Assembly (NCBI RefSeq): GCF_002003665.1
Contig: NZ_JATM01000005.1
Span: 62,001-126,000 of the forward strand
From: Bombella intestini
Lineage (GTDB): Bacteria > Pseudomonadota > Alphaproteobacteria > Acetobacterales > Acetobacteraceae
DNA: 64,000 nucleotides
Direction of reading: 5' to 3'
Shown here: positions 28,384-37,066 of the stretch, in pieces
How positions within the stretch are numbered: position 1 is the stretch's first letter
How the letters are laid out: every line of letters starts with the position of its first letter
The notes under the pieces: model-generated
Told to the model about the DNA's origin: nothing
Seen by the model: the letters and a program-made list of their open reading frames with translations, nothing else
The model's database searches: none
Translations under genes and position numbers: made by a program

Positions 28384-29076
28384 ATGAGAAGCTATGCCGC
28401 CCAGCAACGCAAGCCGACCGATTACATCGTCGCTGTTGTCGTGGCTTTTCTGGCCATCGGTCTGGTGGTCTATGCCCTGACTCTCAATAGAGTAGAAAAG
28501 CAAGAACCCTCACACCCACCCATCCAGACGCGCGTCATTACAGAGGCTCCGCCACCGCCGCCACCGCCGCCACCGCCGCAGCCGGTGATGGTCCAGCCGC
28601 CGCCGCCTTATATTCCACCGCCGAAGATCAAGGTAGCACCACCGCCCAAGCCGCCGATCCAGCATAGCCACCAAAAGGCACCGAAGCCGAAGGCTGCTGC
28701 CCCTCAGCCTGCGCCTTCTGCTCCGGCCCAGTCCTCGGCAACGGCCTCGTCATCGACAAGTGCCAGCACCAGCTCGTCCGATAGCGACCATTCTGCTGGG
28801 GCTATGCCCATCAACAACGTACGGCCGGAATATCCAGAGGAAGCGCAGGAAGAAAACCGCGAAGGTTCCGTTACGGCCTCCTGCGATATTCTTACCAACG
28901 GCAAACCCGCCAACTGTAAATTGTTGAGCGTAAAGGGAGGACACGACTTTGCTGAAAGTGCGCTGGACTTCCTAGAACACTCACCCGTCCGCTACCAGCC
29001 AGCCATATCTGGCGGCCAGCCGGTCGTAGAACATAACCACGTCCTGCATGTGGACTTTACTCTTGGTGATGAATGA
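28384..29076 (+). CDS. tonB: TonB-family energy transducer
   Basis: A 230-residue protein that carries proton-motive force from ExbB/ExbD to outer-membrane receptors. It has a short cytoplasmic N terminus, one membrane anchor (about 14-34), and a periplasmic Pro-rich spacer with a run of ten prolines and repeated Lys-Pro. A Ser/Ala linker follows, then a C-terminal TonB domain (about 140-228: NVRPEYPEEAQEENREGSVTA, then VRYQPA). AAGGG precedes the ATG. It heads tonB-exbB-exbD-exbD, and its likely client here is the receptor at 13.6-15.9 kb. Confidence 0.92.
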   Translation: MRSYAAQQRKPTDYIVAVVVAFLAIGLVVYALTLNRVEKQEPSHPPIQTRVITEAPPPPPPPPPPQPVMVQPPPPYIPPPKIKVAPPPKPPIQHSHQKAPKPKAAAPQPAPSAPAQSSATASSSTSASTSSSDSDHSAGAMPINNVRPEYPEEAQEENREGSVTASCDILTNGKPANCKLLSVKGGHDFAESALDFLEHSPVRYQPAISGGQPVVEHNHVLHVDFTLGDE

Positions 29077-29286
29077 TGAGAACGCATTGATCCATCACAA
29101 GCCAGCATAACGCTGCCCTGCCCCCCCAAACAGGCAGAACCTTAACAGGGGTAGGGTAGCAAACGTTTTCACATTGTCCCGACCTGCCATGAATGGCAGG
29201 AATGACAGGGAGACCGATACGGGAGGTTTCTCCCACCGGTGCACCACTTTCAGACTGGTGCTTTTTTAGACAAGGATATGGGATTC
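29077..29286 (+). promoter_or_regulatory. Structured exbB leader with terminator; candidate attenuator
   Basis: 210 non-coding bases between tonB and exbB with a chain of hairpins. These are CTGCC/GGCAG (29118-29137), CCTGCC-ATGAAT-GGCAGG (29183-29200) extended by TGTC/GACA, and either GGGAGA (29208-29213) or GGGA (29221-29224) pairing with the same TCTCCC/TCCC (29229-29234). The last is a terminator at 29241-29267. The two mutually exclusive pairings and the terminator close to the start suggest regulated readthrough. A simple terminator for tonB is the plainer alternative. Confidence 0.45.
29241..29267 (+). terminator. Intrinsic terminator 19 bases before exbB start
   Basis: GCACCA (29241-29246) pairs with TGGTGC (29256-29261) around 9 bases, followed by six T. 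It is 165 bases past the tonB stop but only 19 bases before the exbB ATG at 29287. Confidence 0.85.
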
Positions 29287-30282
29287 ATGACCAGACTGTT
29301 CCGCCTCCCCGTAACTGCTGCTGCGCCCAAAGCGCGCGCTGTCTATGGCACGGCCCTGGCCCTGACTCTGGCTGCCATGCCGTTGGCCTCCGCCGCTTTC
29401 GCACAGGAAGCCGCACCGGCCGCCCCACCTGCCGGAGCCACAATGAGCGCTCAGCCGCCCGTTGGCACCACACCAGCCGCACCGCCCGCCGGTACTGAAG
29501 GTGGCACCCCGGTGACAGCCACACCGATAAGTGACAAGCCCGCCGAGGATGCCCCCAAAGAAAACCCCTACGGGCTGGGTGCACTCTGGAAAAACGGGGA
29601 CATCATCGCCCGGGGCGTTCTGCTCATCATGGCCTTTATGTCTCTGGGGACATGGATCATCATGATCAGCAAATTCATCGAGCAGGCACGCCTTTTCCGG
29701 GCTTCCAAAGCTGTGAACCAGACTTTCTGGACGCAGAAGACCATTCAGGAAGGTGCCCAGACGCTGAAAGCGGATTCTCCCTTCCGTTACATTGCTGAAA
29801 CCGGCATCGTGGCCGCACGCCATCATGAAGGCTCCATGCGGGATTCTATCGACCTCCAGTCATGGACGAGCATGTCTATCCAGCGGGCTCTGGAGACCAT
29901 CAATACACGCCTTCAGGGTGGGTTGGCCTTTCTTGGTACGGTTGGGTCCACCTCTCCCTTTATCGGGCTGTTCGGTACGGTCTGGGGTATCTACCACGCT
30001 CTGACAGCCATCGGCATTGCTGGTCAGGCTTCCATCGATAAAGTGGCCGGCCCGGTTGGTGAATCCCTCATCATGACAGCCATCGGTCTGGCAACCGCCG
30101 TCCCGGCCGTGTTGGGCTACAACCTGCTCGTCCGCCGCAATAAAGGGGCGATGGACCGTGTTCGCAACTTCGGGTCTGACCTGCACTCTGTCCTGATCGG
30201 CGGGTATCGTCACGATGCCACGTTCACCAACGAGGCAAAGGATAACAGCCCGACCACGACAACCACCAACGAGCGGATCTGA
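29287..30282 (+). CDS. exbB: ExbB/TolQ/MotA-family proton channel protein
   Basis: Inner-membrane motor subunit that, with ExbD, energises TonB. The 331-residue form has an N-terminal extension: a signal-like segment (MTRLFRLPVTAAAPKARAVYG, then LALTLAAMPLASAAFAQ) and an Ala/Pro/Gly-rich linker to about residue 95. Three membrane segments follow, with the conserved LAFLGTVGSTSPFIGLFGTVWGIYHAL and the last segment GLATAVPAVLGYN. ATG 29287 is chosen, with AAGGA 10 bases upstream. The frame is open from GTG 29239, but that would overlap the terminator. Confidence 0.93.
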   Translation: MTRLFRLPVTAAAPKARAVYGTALALTLAAMPLASAAFAQEAAPAAPPAGATMSAQPPVGTTPAAPPAGTEGGTPVTATPISDKPAEDAPKENPYGLGALWKNGDIIARGVLLIMAFMSLGTWIIMISKFIEQARLFRASKAVNQTFWTQKTIQEGAQTLKADSPFRYIAETGIVAARHHEGSMRDSIDLQSWTSMSIQRALETINTRLQGGLAFLGTVGSTSPFIGLFGTVWGIYHALTAIGIAGQASIDKVAGPVGESLIMTAIGLATAVPAVLGYNLLVRRNKGAMDRVRNFGSDLHSVLIGGYRHDATFTNEAKDNSPTTTTTNERI

Positions 30283-30286
30283 TATC

Positions 30287-30709
30287 ATGGCATTCAACAC
30301 CGGAAACACAGGTGATGATGGCGAGGTGGTATCGGCCATCAACACGACACCGCTCGTTGACGTCATGCTGGTGCTGCTTATCATCTTCCTCATCACCATT
30401 CCGGTGGCCACCCATACCGTGAAGGTCAAGCTACCGGTGGATCGTAACCAGCCGACCCAGACCAAACCCGGTAATATCGTGCTGGCCGTGACGGCAGATG
30501 GGCAGACCTACTGGAATACCCTTCCCGTCAGCGACCATAAGGACCTCGTCAACCGCCTTATGGAAGCAGCACGCCAGCAGCCCCAACCACAGATACAGAT
30601 CCGCGGTGATGGCTCGGCACAGTATATGCCGATCGGCAAGATCGTAGCGGCCTGTCAGGAAGCGGGCATCCAGCATGTTGACTTCATCACAGAGCAGCCA
30701 CACGACTGA
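30287..30709 (+). CDS. exbD: ExbD/TolR biopolymer transport protein, first copy
   Basis: A 140-residue partner of ExbB with one N-terminal membrane segment and a periplasmic domain. The conserved NTTPLVDVMLVLLIIFLIT includes the membrane Asp essential for proton use. ATG 30287 lies 4 bases after the exbB stop, so it is tightly coupled. The longer open frame from 30215 would overlap exbB. It is paralogous to the next gene, with the same anchor motif but a different periplasmic part. Confidence 0.93.
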   Translation: MAFNTGNTGDDGEVVSAINTTPLVDVMLVLLIIFLITIPVATHTVKVKLPVDRNQPTQTKPGNIVLAVTADGQTYWNTLPVSDHKDLVNRLMEAARQQPQPQIQIRGDGSAQYMPIGKIVAACQEAGIQHVDFITEQPHD

Positions 30710-30723
30710 CCTGTGGTCTATCT

Positions 30724-30792
30724 ACCCCCGCCCGCCACGAGGTAGCGGGGGTGTCTACTCCTCATCGGCTCCCCCGGTCCGGTTTACCGGGG
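30724..30792 (+). terminator. Two intercistronic hairpins between exbD copies
   Basis: ACCCCCGC (30724-30731) pairs with GCGGGGGT (30745-30752), and CCCCGGT (30772-30778) pairs with ACCGGGG (30786-30792). Neither is followed by a clear T run. They could attenuate or stabilise the message, setting different levels of the two ExbD proteins. Confidence 0.5.
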
Positions 30793-30829
30793 TGTGCCGT
30801 CCGAGACAGACAGTTTTTGGAGATTCCTC

Positions 30830-31270
30830 ATGGCCATGAACGTTGGCACGGGCAGCACACACGAAGATGAAGCCATTGTCGACATCAACACGACACCGTT
30901 GATCGACGTGATGCTGGTGCTGCTCATCATGCTCATCATCACCATTCCTCTACAGACCCATTCCGTAGCGATCGACCTGCCGCAGGGTAACCCGCCACCC
31001 TCTACCGTGCAGCCACAAGTCGTTACCATCGGCATTAACTACGACAACACGCTGAGCTGGAATGACACCCCCATCGCCTCCGAGGAGGACCTCCAGTCCC
31101 GTTTGGATGGTGCTGTGCATCCCATGACAGGTGAGCAGCCAGAAATACATATCCGTCCCGACCGTCTTGCTACTTACAAGACTGTTGCCCATGTCATGGC
31201 CGATGCCCAGCGTCTCGGCGTAACGAAAATGGGCATTGTCGGTCTGGACCAGTATGTAGAAGGACAGTGA
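30830..31270 (+). CDS. exbD2: ExbD/TolR biopolymer transport protein, second copy
   Basis: A 146-residue paralogue of the preceding gene with the same anchor and proton-path motif (VDINTTPLIDVMLVLLIMLIIT). GGAG seven bases before ATG 30830 fixes the start; the frame is open from 30794. The arrangement tonB-exbB-exbD1-exbD2 is known from other proteobacteria such as Xanthomonas, where the second copy is needed for particular functions. Its special role here is unknown. The next gene begins 2 bases after its stop. Confidence 0.92.
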   Translation: MAMNVGTGSTHEDEAIVDINTTPLIDVMLVLLIMLIITIPLQTHSVAIDLPQGNPPPSTVQPQVVTIGINYDNTLSWNDTPIASEEDLQSRLDGAVHPMTGEQPEIHIRPDRLATYKTVAHVMADAQRLGVTKMGIVGLDQYVEGQ

Positions 31271-31272
31271 TC

Positions 31273-32556
31273 ATGAGCCTGCCGTATCTGAAACACCCGC
31301 AAAAATGGCTTCTGGCCGGGATGCTTGGCTTTTCCGCTACAGCTTGTGTTCCTGCCATGTCCGGCCTATCCCCTGCTCGGCTACTGGTCAGTGCCGCTCA
31401 GGCGGATGATGAGCTGGGGGCAGATGTCGGCAAGCAGCTCCAGCAGGCACAGTCGGCACTTGCCAGTCATCAAGCTGGCAAAGCGTTGGAGTTCGTCAAT
31501 GCTGCCGCTGCAGTGACGAATAAAAACGACTACGAAAGCTATGTCATCGACCAAATGCGAGCTGCAGCAGCCAGTCAGGCAGGCAATGTTCCGGTCGCCT
31601 TGAAGGCCTATGAGGCCCTCATCAAAAATAGCCGCACCGCACCAGCAGCCCGACAGCAAATGCTCATGGCACAAGCCAGTCTGGCCTACAGCATCCGTGA
31701 TTACGCCACCGCTGCCAATGCCGCCAGCCGTTACCTCAAAGAGGTTGGCCCAAGCCAGCAAATGCAAACGCTTCTCCTCCAGTGCCATTACCTCCAGCAA
31801 GACTGGAAGGGCACAATCGAAGCCGGGCAAGCCATTCTAGCTGCTGACCAGAAAGCAGGGCAGATCCCTGCGGAAAATCAGCTCCAGATGCTCGCCACCG
31901 CTTATGACCAGCTGCATGATTCAGCTGGCAAAGTCAGCGTTTATGTCAAGCTGGTGAAGTATCATGCCCGCCCACAATACTGGCAGATGCTGATCCACGA
32001 TCTAACGGCCGACCAGTCCCTGACGCCACGTATGGTCTTCAATCTGCAAAGGCTGCGTCTGGCCACTGGCCTGCTGACCAACCCGGCTGAATTTCAGGAC
32101 ATGGCCGAGCGGGCCGTACAAATGAATCTGCCTCAACTGGCCCTGAACCTGCTTGATGAAGGCTATGCCCGTCATCTTCTAGGTACGGGTGCCAATGCGG
32201 CGGCTCAGGCCCATTTCCGGGCCTTTGTGGCCCAACGTGCTGCCGAGGCCCGCACCGACCTACCTGCCGCTGTGGAGAAAGCCAAAACCTCCCCAGACGC
32301 AGGCCCCTCCCTAACAGCTGGGTATAATCTTGTTCTTAACGGGCAGGTGGATCAGGGGCTTGCACTCATGCAGCAGGGTATGGAAAAACACCCCCATCAG
32401 CCGGAGCTGGCCCGCCTCACGCTTGGCATGGCCATGATGGATGGTGGCCGCCGTACTGAAGCTCTCCAGCTTCTCAACGGCATGGATGGTAATGGTACCG
32501 CCAGCAACCTTGCCCAGCTATGGGCCGTGCAGCTCGCCTCGCATCAGGTCCATTAA
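31273..32556 (+). CDS. Exported TPR-repeat protein of the Ton operon
   Basis: A 427-residue protein of unknown function with a signal-like N terminus (hydrophobic WLLAGMLGFSATACVP). A cysteine at about 24 could be a lipobox, but the match is weak. The remainder is helical and Ala/Leu/Gln-rich, with degenerate tetratricopeptide-type repeats (ALKAYEALIKNS, AANAASRYLKEVG, ALNLLDEGYARHLLG, LALMQQGMEKHPHQPELARL). A GTG at 31267 overlaps the exbD2 stop, but ATG 31273 has AGGA 9 bases upstream. Its place in the operon suggests a periplasmic partner of the Ton motor or of a receptor. Confidence 0.8.
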   Translation: MSLPYLKHPQKWLLAGMLGFSATACVPAMSGLSPARLLVSAAQADDELGADVGKQLQQAQSALASHQAGKALEFVNAAAAVTNKNDYESYVIDQMRAAAASQAGNVPVALKAYEALIKNSRTAPAARQQMLMAQASLAYSIRDYATAANAASRYLKEVGPSQQMQTLLLQCHYLQQDWKGTIEAGQAILAADQKAGQIPAENQLQMLATAYDQLHDSAGKVSVYVKLVKYHARPQYWQMLIHDLTADQSLTPRMVFNLQRLRLATGLLTNPAEFQDMAERAVQMNLPQLALNLLDEGYARHLLGTGANAAAQAHFRAFVAQRAAEARTDLPAAVEKAKTSPDAGPSLTAGYNLVLNGQVDQGLALMQQGMEKHPHQPELARLTLGMAMMDGGRRTEALQLLNGMDGNGTASNLAQLWAVQLASHQVH

Positions 32557-32781
32557 ACAGGCTTACACCGGCCTTGATACTCTGGCAGCCAATCCGTATT
32601 CCGGGACGGACTGCCGGAACTTTATGTGCATCATAACCTTTCCCCGAGGAACGGGCCGGGGAATTCAAGAGAATTAACGATCCTTTCAAAGGATCATGTC
32701 TTAAAATCTCACTGCCTGCGCAGAAACGGCCGCACCGTGGCCACATCCATCACTTAATTAAAAAAGGAGATGCGTATCTAC

Positions 32782-35247
32782 ATGACTGACAGAATACCGC
32801 ACCCCACCAGGGGGCCTGCTTCTTACCGGCGTTTTGCCGGTCTGTTCATACGCCGCATGTTGCCAGCCCTGCTACTGGCCTGCCTAACATTGTTCGCCCC
32901 TTCTCCTGTCCACGCTGCTGAAGGCGCACAAACAACACCAGCTGCCACGACCACCCTCTCAGCTGAGCAAGCCCAAGAACTTATCTCTGTCCTGAGCAAT
33001 GATGCCCAGCGTCAGCAATTTCTGACAACCCTTCAGAATCTGACACAGGCGAAGGCACAGACAAAGCACACCTCTATTATTGATCTAGCCCGTGAGAATA
33101 TTACCCTTTTTGGTAATCGGGCACTCCAGCAACTGCGTATCCTGCATCAAAACATCATCGATTTTGGTGCAATCGCCCCTTGGGTCCATGCACTCATTTA
33201 TGATGCCGCCTTACAAACCAGCATCGCCCATATCGCCCTGCGTGTGGTCATCATGCTGGTCTGCAGCTATCTGCTGTTCTTTGGTGTGCGTATTGTCCTA
33301 CGCCCCCTTTACCAGCGCATCAGCAACATGGCGAAACGGCATGACCATATGGTCTTCCAGCGGGAGGCCGAGAAGCTGCGCCATGCCCGCACCGAGGCGA
33401 CAGAAGCAGTCGCCGACACCGCCCGCACAGCTGCGACTCACCACGATGAGCACATAAAAGAGGATACGGCCGCCGCACAGGCTAGCCTGCAGGATAGTCT
33501 CCGCCATCAAGGCGCACTGACCCAGCTCATGCTCTGCCTGCGCCGTGCCCCCTACACATTGACCTGCGCTCTGCTGGAACTGGTCACGATCTTCACCTTC
33601 CCGCTAATCGCCCTGCTAATGGGGATTCTGGACCCGACCACATCCCCACAGGCAGGCCATGCTATATGGAGCATTTCCTGGCTGATCGGTATTGGGCTGG
33701 GTGTGTGGACACTGGTTCTACGCATTTTCCTTGCTCCGCAGACGCCGTGGCTACGGCTGAGCATTCTACGGGACAGCTCTTCCACCTTCATCTTCCGCTA
33801 TTTCCGCCAAATCGGCGTTATTCTGGCATGGGGCTTCTCTCTGCTTGCCGTGCTGCATAGCATGGCAATGCCTTCCGCCGTTTCCAACGGCCTCCAGAAA
33901 CTCCTGCTGCTGGTGGTTCACCTCTTCTTGGCGATCATGATCATCCGCTCCCGCAAGCGGGTGCAACATGCCTGCCAGCATATTGGTGCCAATAACCGCC
34001 GCCTACAATCAGTCATGGCACTGTTTGCTGGCAGCTGGTGGGTTGTTGCCCTCTTCTTCGACCTCGCCCTGTGGCTTGTCTGGGCAGCCGACATCAGTGG
34101 TGGGTATCAGCTTATCCTCCAGATTTTCATCCGTACTCTGATTGCGTTGGTGGCTGTCCGTGTCGTCAGCATCCTGTTCTATGGAGGGCTGGAACGCTTC
34201 ATGCGGGCTCTGGATAACTGGAACCTCAATGAAGAAACGCTGTTCCGTATCCGCCGTTATTATCCGGCCGCTACAACGGTCATCCGCATCATCGTGGCTG
34301 TCCTGACGGTTCTGGCCCTTGCTCTGGCATGGGGGGCTCCGGTTTATATCCTCTTTGGCCATGGGACGCTCGGCCCCCGTATCTTCCAGGCAGCTGTAAC
34401 CATTCTGCTGGCCCTGATTATCGGGATTCTGGCATGGGAAGTGGCCAATGTGACCATTGAACACCATATCCGTCGCCTTGGTGAGCAGGACAATAAAGAT
34501 GTAAAAATCCGCATCGCCCGCCTCCAAACACTGACCCCGATGTTCCGCATCCTGTTCCTGCTGGTTCTGGCTGTCATCATCGGGTTAACGGTCCTATCCC
34601 AGCTGGGGATTGATACTGGCCCGCTAATTGCCAGCGCATCCATCTTCGGTGTGGCTCTGGGTTTCGGTTCTCAGAAACTGGTTCAGGACTTTATCAGCGG
34701 TATTTTCCTACTGTTGGAAAATGCTCTGACCGTTGGTGATTCCGTAACTCTGAACGGCACCTATGGTGTGATTGAACGCCTCTCCCTGCGCTCTGTCCAC
34801 GTTCGGGCGAATGATGGGTCGATGAACATCTTCTCCTTCAGCTCCCTCAGTCAGGTTACCAACTATAACCGTGACTTCTCCCGTGCGATGATCCTCGCCA
34901 CGGTCGATATTGATAGCGACACGGATCAGGTAGCCGATATTCTAGTGGAGATTGGCAAAGAAATGCGCCATGAGGCCCCCTATAAGGACCTCATCCTTGC
35001 TGACTTTGACCTGTGGGGCGTCTCTGCCATTGGGGAATCTTCTGTCTCCGTAAAGGGTGTCTACCCCACAACCAATGCCGGACGTTGGACGGTGGAATGG
35101 GAGTTCAACCGCCGTATGAAGAAACGTTTCGAAAAGGCGGGCATCCAGTATCCTCGTGATGTAGTGGATATTCAGGGCCCAGCGTTGGAACGCTTCATCA
35201 ACAACAAAGGAGCTGCTCAGGCAGCGGCTGAACAGGGCAAAGCCTAA
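32782..35247 (+). CDS. Large MscS-family mechanosensitive channel
   Basis: An 821-residue inner-membrane protein. It has a signal-like N terminus (ending SPVHAAEG), a periplasmic/helical region, about ten hydrophobic segments, and then a C-terminal MscS core. The core comprises the pore helix GPLIASASIFGVALGFGSQKLVQDFISGIF in pieces (Gly/Ala-rich TM3), the beta domain ENALTVGDSVTLNGTYGVIERLSLR and the vestibule. This is the layout of MscM/MscK-type large members that open under osmotic downshock. ATG 32782 is preferred over ATG 32770, which directly abuts the AAGGAG site; both are in frame. Confidence 0.9.
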   Translation: MTDRIPHPTRGPASYRRFAGLFIRRMLPALLLACLTLFAPSPVHAAEGAQTTPAATTTLSAEQAQELISVLSNDAQRQQFLTTLQNLTQAKAQTKHTSIIDLARENITLFGNRALQQLRILHQNIIDFGAIAPWVHALIYDAALQTSIAHIALRVVIMLVCSYLLFFGVRIVLRPLYQRISNMAKRHDHMVFQREAEKLRHARTEATEAVADTARTAATHHDEHIKEDTAAAQASLQDSLRHQGALTQLMLCLRRAPYTLTCALLELVTIFTFPLIALLMGILDPTTSPQAGHAIWSISWLIGIGLGVWTLVLRIFLAPQTPWLRLSILRDSSSTFIFRYFRQIGVILAWGFSLLAVLHSMAMPSAVSNGLQKLLLLVVHLFLAIMIIRSRKRVQHACQHIGANNRRLQSVMALFAGSWWVVALFFDLALWLVWAADISGGYQLILQIFIRTLIALVAVRVVSILFYGGLERFMRALDNWNLNEETLFRIRRYYPAATTVIRIIVAVLTVLALALAWGAPVYILFGHGTLGPRIFQAAVTILLALIIGILAWEVANVTIEHHIRRLGEQDNKDVKIRIARLQTLTPMFRILFLLVLAVIIGLTVLSQLGIDTGPLIASASIFGVALGFGSQKLVQDFISGIFLLLENALTVGDSVTLNGTYGVIERLSLRSVHVRANDGSMNIFSFSSLSQVTNYNRDFSRAMILATVDIDSDTDQVADILVEIGKEMRHEAPYKDLILADFDLWGVSAIGESSVSVKGVYPTTNAGRWTVEWEFNRRMKKRFEKAGIQYPRDVVDIQGPALERFINNKGAAQAAAEQGKA

Positions 35248-35263
35248 TCTACACGCCCATAAC

Positions 35264-35334
35264 GCCCTCTTCCCGGCACGACTGGAAGAGGGCTGATACA
35301 AAAAACCCCTGCCCTTTCAGGCAGGGGTTTTTTT
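35264..35334. terminator. Tandem hairpins ending mscS; second is an intrinsic terminator
   Basis: The first stem is GCCCTCTTCC (35264-35273) with GGAAGAGGGC (35284-35293). The second is AACCCCTGCC (35304-35313) with GGCAGGGG (35320-35327), followed by seven T and preceded by A's, so it can also serve the convergent small gene. Confidence 0.92.
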
Positions 35335-35352
35335 CATACCTGACTGAAAAGA

Positions 35353-35523
35353 TCAGCGGGCAGATTCATCATAGGAGCGCAGAGCCAGCAACGCCCAAAT
35401 GCTCGCCGGAACCCAGCCCAGAATGGTGATCTGAAGCAGCAGACAGATAATGCCTGCAATCGGACGGCCGATGGTGAAAAAGGTCAGCCAGGGAATGAAA
35501 AAAGCGATCAGAATACGAATCAT
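35353..35523 (-). CDS. yqaE: YqaE/Pmp3-family small membrane protein
   Basis: A 56-residue protein with two hydrophobic segments (IRILIAFFIPWLTFF and GIICLLLQITILGWVPASIWALLAL). The GWxPxxIxAL signature belongs to the Pmp3/UPF0057 family of stress-induced membrane proteins linked with salt tolerance and membrane potential. The ATG at 35523 is fixed by GGAGG 7 bases upstream; a longer open frame reaches 35541. It is monocistronic and convergent with the MscS gene, another osmotic-stress protein. Confidence 0.88.
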   Translation of the reverse strand: MIRILIAFFIPWLTFFTIGRPIAGIICLLLQITILGWVPASIWALLALRSYDESAR

Positions 35524-35733
35524 AGTTATTCCTCCATGCAATCAAGAACGACTGCAAAAACAGTGGGCTTCCGGTACGGAAAGCCACCCCTCTCATCCTT
35601 AAAAAAAATGCCATTATTATGAAAGTGTTATTCTGAATGCTGGCTGTTTCTTCCCAAATCACGCTACTGGAGAGATAGGGTAACCTGAACCCTACCAGGC
35701 CTGACTGTGCCATATAAGGAGAGATTTTCTGTC

Positions 35734-36021
35734 ATGATCATTGCTGAAGTATCCTACCTCGCCTCCCCGGACGACGTGCAAGTCCAGCGTCCTGCACACA
35801 GGGCTTTCCTAGCAACGCTTTTCACGCAGCGTGTCCTTCTGGCTTCTGGCCCCAAGCTCTCGGGAGATGGGGGTGTTCTCATCGTTCGTGATGGTATTAC
35901 AAAAGAGGAGATCGAAACCCTTCTTGCAGAAGATCCCTTCGTCACCTCCGGTGTAGGTCAGTACACATTTACCGAGTTCAAAACTGCCCAGCTTGCACCA
36001 GAACTGACTAAAAACCACTAA
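35734..36021 (+). CDS. YciI-family protein
   Basis: A 95-residue ferredoxin-like-fold protein of the YciI/YCII family. Visible is the pattern RPAHRAFLATLFTQRVLLASGPKLSGDGGVLIV, in which an early His and a central Asp correspond to the residues usually placed in the putative active site. The family role is not established; members have been proposed as dehydrochlorinase-like or stress enzymes. ATG 35734 is chosen because AGGAGAG lies about 10 bases upstream and it gives the family N terminus (MIIAEVSY). It stands alone. Confidence 0.82.
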   Translation: MIIAEVSYLASPDDVQVQRPAHRAFLATLFTQRVLLASGPKLSGDGGVLIVRDGITKEEIETLLAEDPFVTSGVGQYTFTEFKTAQLAPELTKNH

Positions 36022-36193
36022 AGCCAAATCTATATAACATCCCGCGGATACTGTCTGATTGGGCAGTATCCCATGTCACCTGAGCGTGATCAGGATAATT
36101 CTTCTGTAATGTTAAGGTTAATATCAGCGAGTTTATAATAGACTGAAAGCCCGAGGCTGGATGACCTCCAGCCCGTCATCAAAGGAAAATGCC

Positions 36194-37066
36194 ATGGCAG
36201 ATTTTCTAAAAGAAAAAGCATCAAAACGCCCGGCCACTATTCTGGGAGCTGGGACAATGGGCTCCCGCATTGCCTTGATGCTGGCAACACGTGGCAGCAC
36301 GGTCCGCCTTTTCGACAAACAGGCAGCAAGCACCCAAAAGGCCCTCGCCTATATCGAAAAGAACCTGCCCAGTGTCGTTGCTTCTGTTCAAGGCGGGCAG
36401 AGTGGCCATGTAGTGGCAGCCGCTACAATGGAAGAAGCACTGGAAGATAGCTGGCTCGTCATCGAAGCTCTTCCAGAAAAACGAGACCTCAAAACAGACA
36501 TCTTCGGCCAGCTAGATCAGATCGCTCCTGCGGATGCCATTCTTGCGACCAACTCTTCCTCATTTCCATCCAGCCAAATCATCGGCAAGGTGACGAGAAA
36601 GAATCGGGTTCTCAATACCCACTTTATGATGCCCCCCGAAAAGCGGGCCGTGGAGCTGATGTCCTGTGGGGCGACTGACCCAGACATCATAGAAGACCTA
36701 GCCCGCTATTTCCGGGAAGTAGGACTGTCCCCCTATAGCGCCCGGAAGGAAAGCCTAGGCTTCATCGAAAACCGCATCTGGGCCGCTATCAAGCGTGAGG
36801 CTCTCTGCGTTGCCGCAGAGGGCGTGTCAGACCCCGAAACAATCGACCGGCTCTATTGCGAAACACAGGGCACCGCCGCAGGCCCGTTCAGGATGATGGA
36901 CCAAGTCGGACTCGATATCGTCCTCCAGATTGAAGAACATTATGCCGAGGCCTTCCCCCATCTCCCCGAAGCTCCCCGTATACTGCTCCGCAAAATGATC
37001 GCCGAAAACAGGCTAGGCGTGAAAAGCGGGCGGGGCTTCTATGATTACAACGAGACAGTCCCATGA
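36194..37066 (+). CDS. 3-hydroxyacyl-CoA dehydrogenase-family NAD enzyme
   Basis: A 290-residue Rossmann oxidoreductase with a dinucleotide site GAGTMGSRIALMLATRGSTVRLFD, the family motif IEALPEKRDLKTDIFGQLD, ATNSSSFPSS, the catalytic His in NTHFMMPPEKRAVELM, and a short C-terminal domain ending GVKSGRGFYDY. Single-domain members act on 3-hydroxybutyryl-CoA or on other 3-hydroxy acids such as L-gulonate. MMPPEKR is unusual where the CoA-dependent enzymes commonly read NPPPLMKLVE-like text, which favours a small hydroxy acid substrate. AAGGA precedes ATG 36194. It overlaps the next gene by ATGA. Confidence 0.83.
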   Translation: MADFLKEKASKRPATILGAGTMGSRIALMLATRGSTVRLFDKQAASTQKALAYIEKNLPSVVASVQGGQSGHVVAAATMEEALEDSWLVIEALPEKRDLKTDIFGQLDQIAPADAILATNSSSFPSSQIIGKVTRKNRVLNTHFMMPPEKRAVELMSCGATDPDIIEDLARYFREVGLSPYSARKESLGFIENRIWAAIKREALCVAAEGVSDPETIDRLYCETQGTAAGPFRMMDQVGLDIVLQIEEHYAEAFPHLPEAPRILLRKMIAENRLGVKSGRGFYDYNETVP

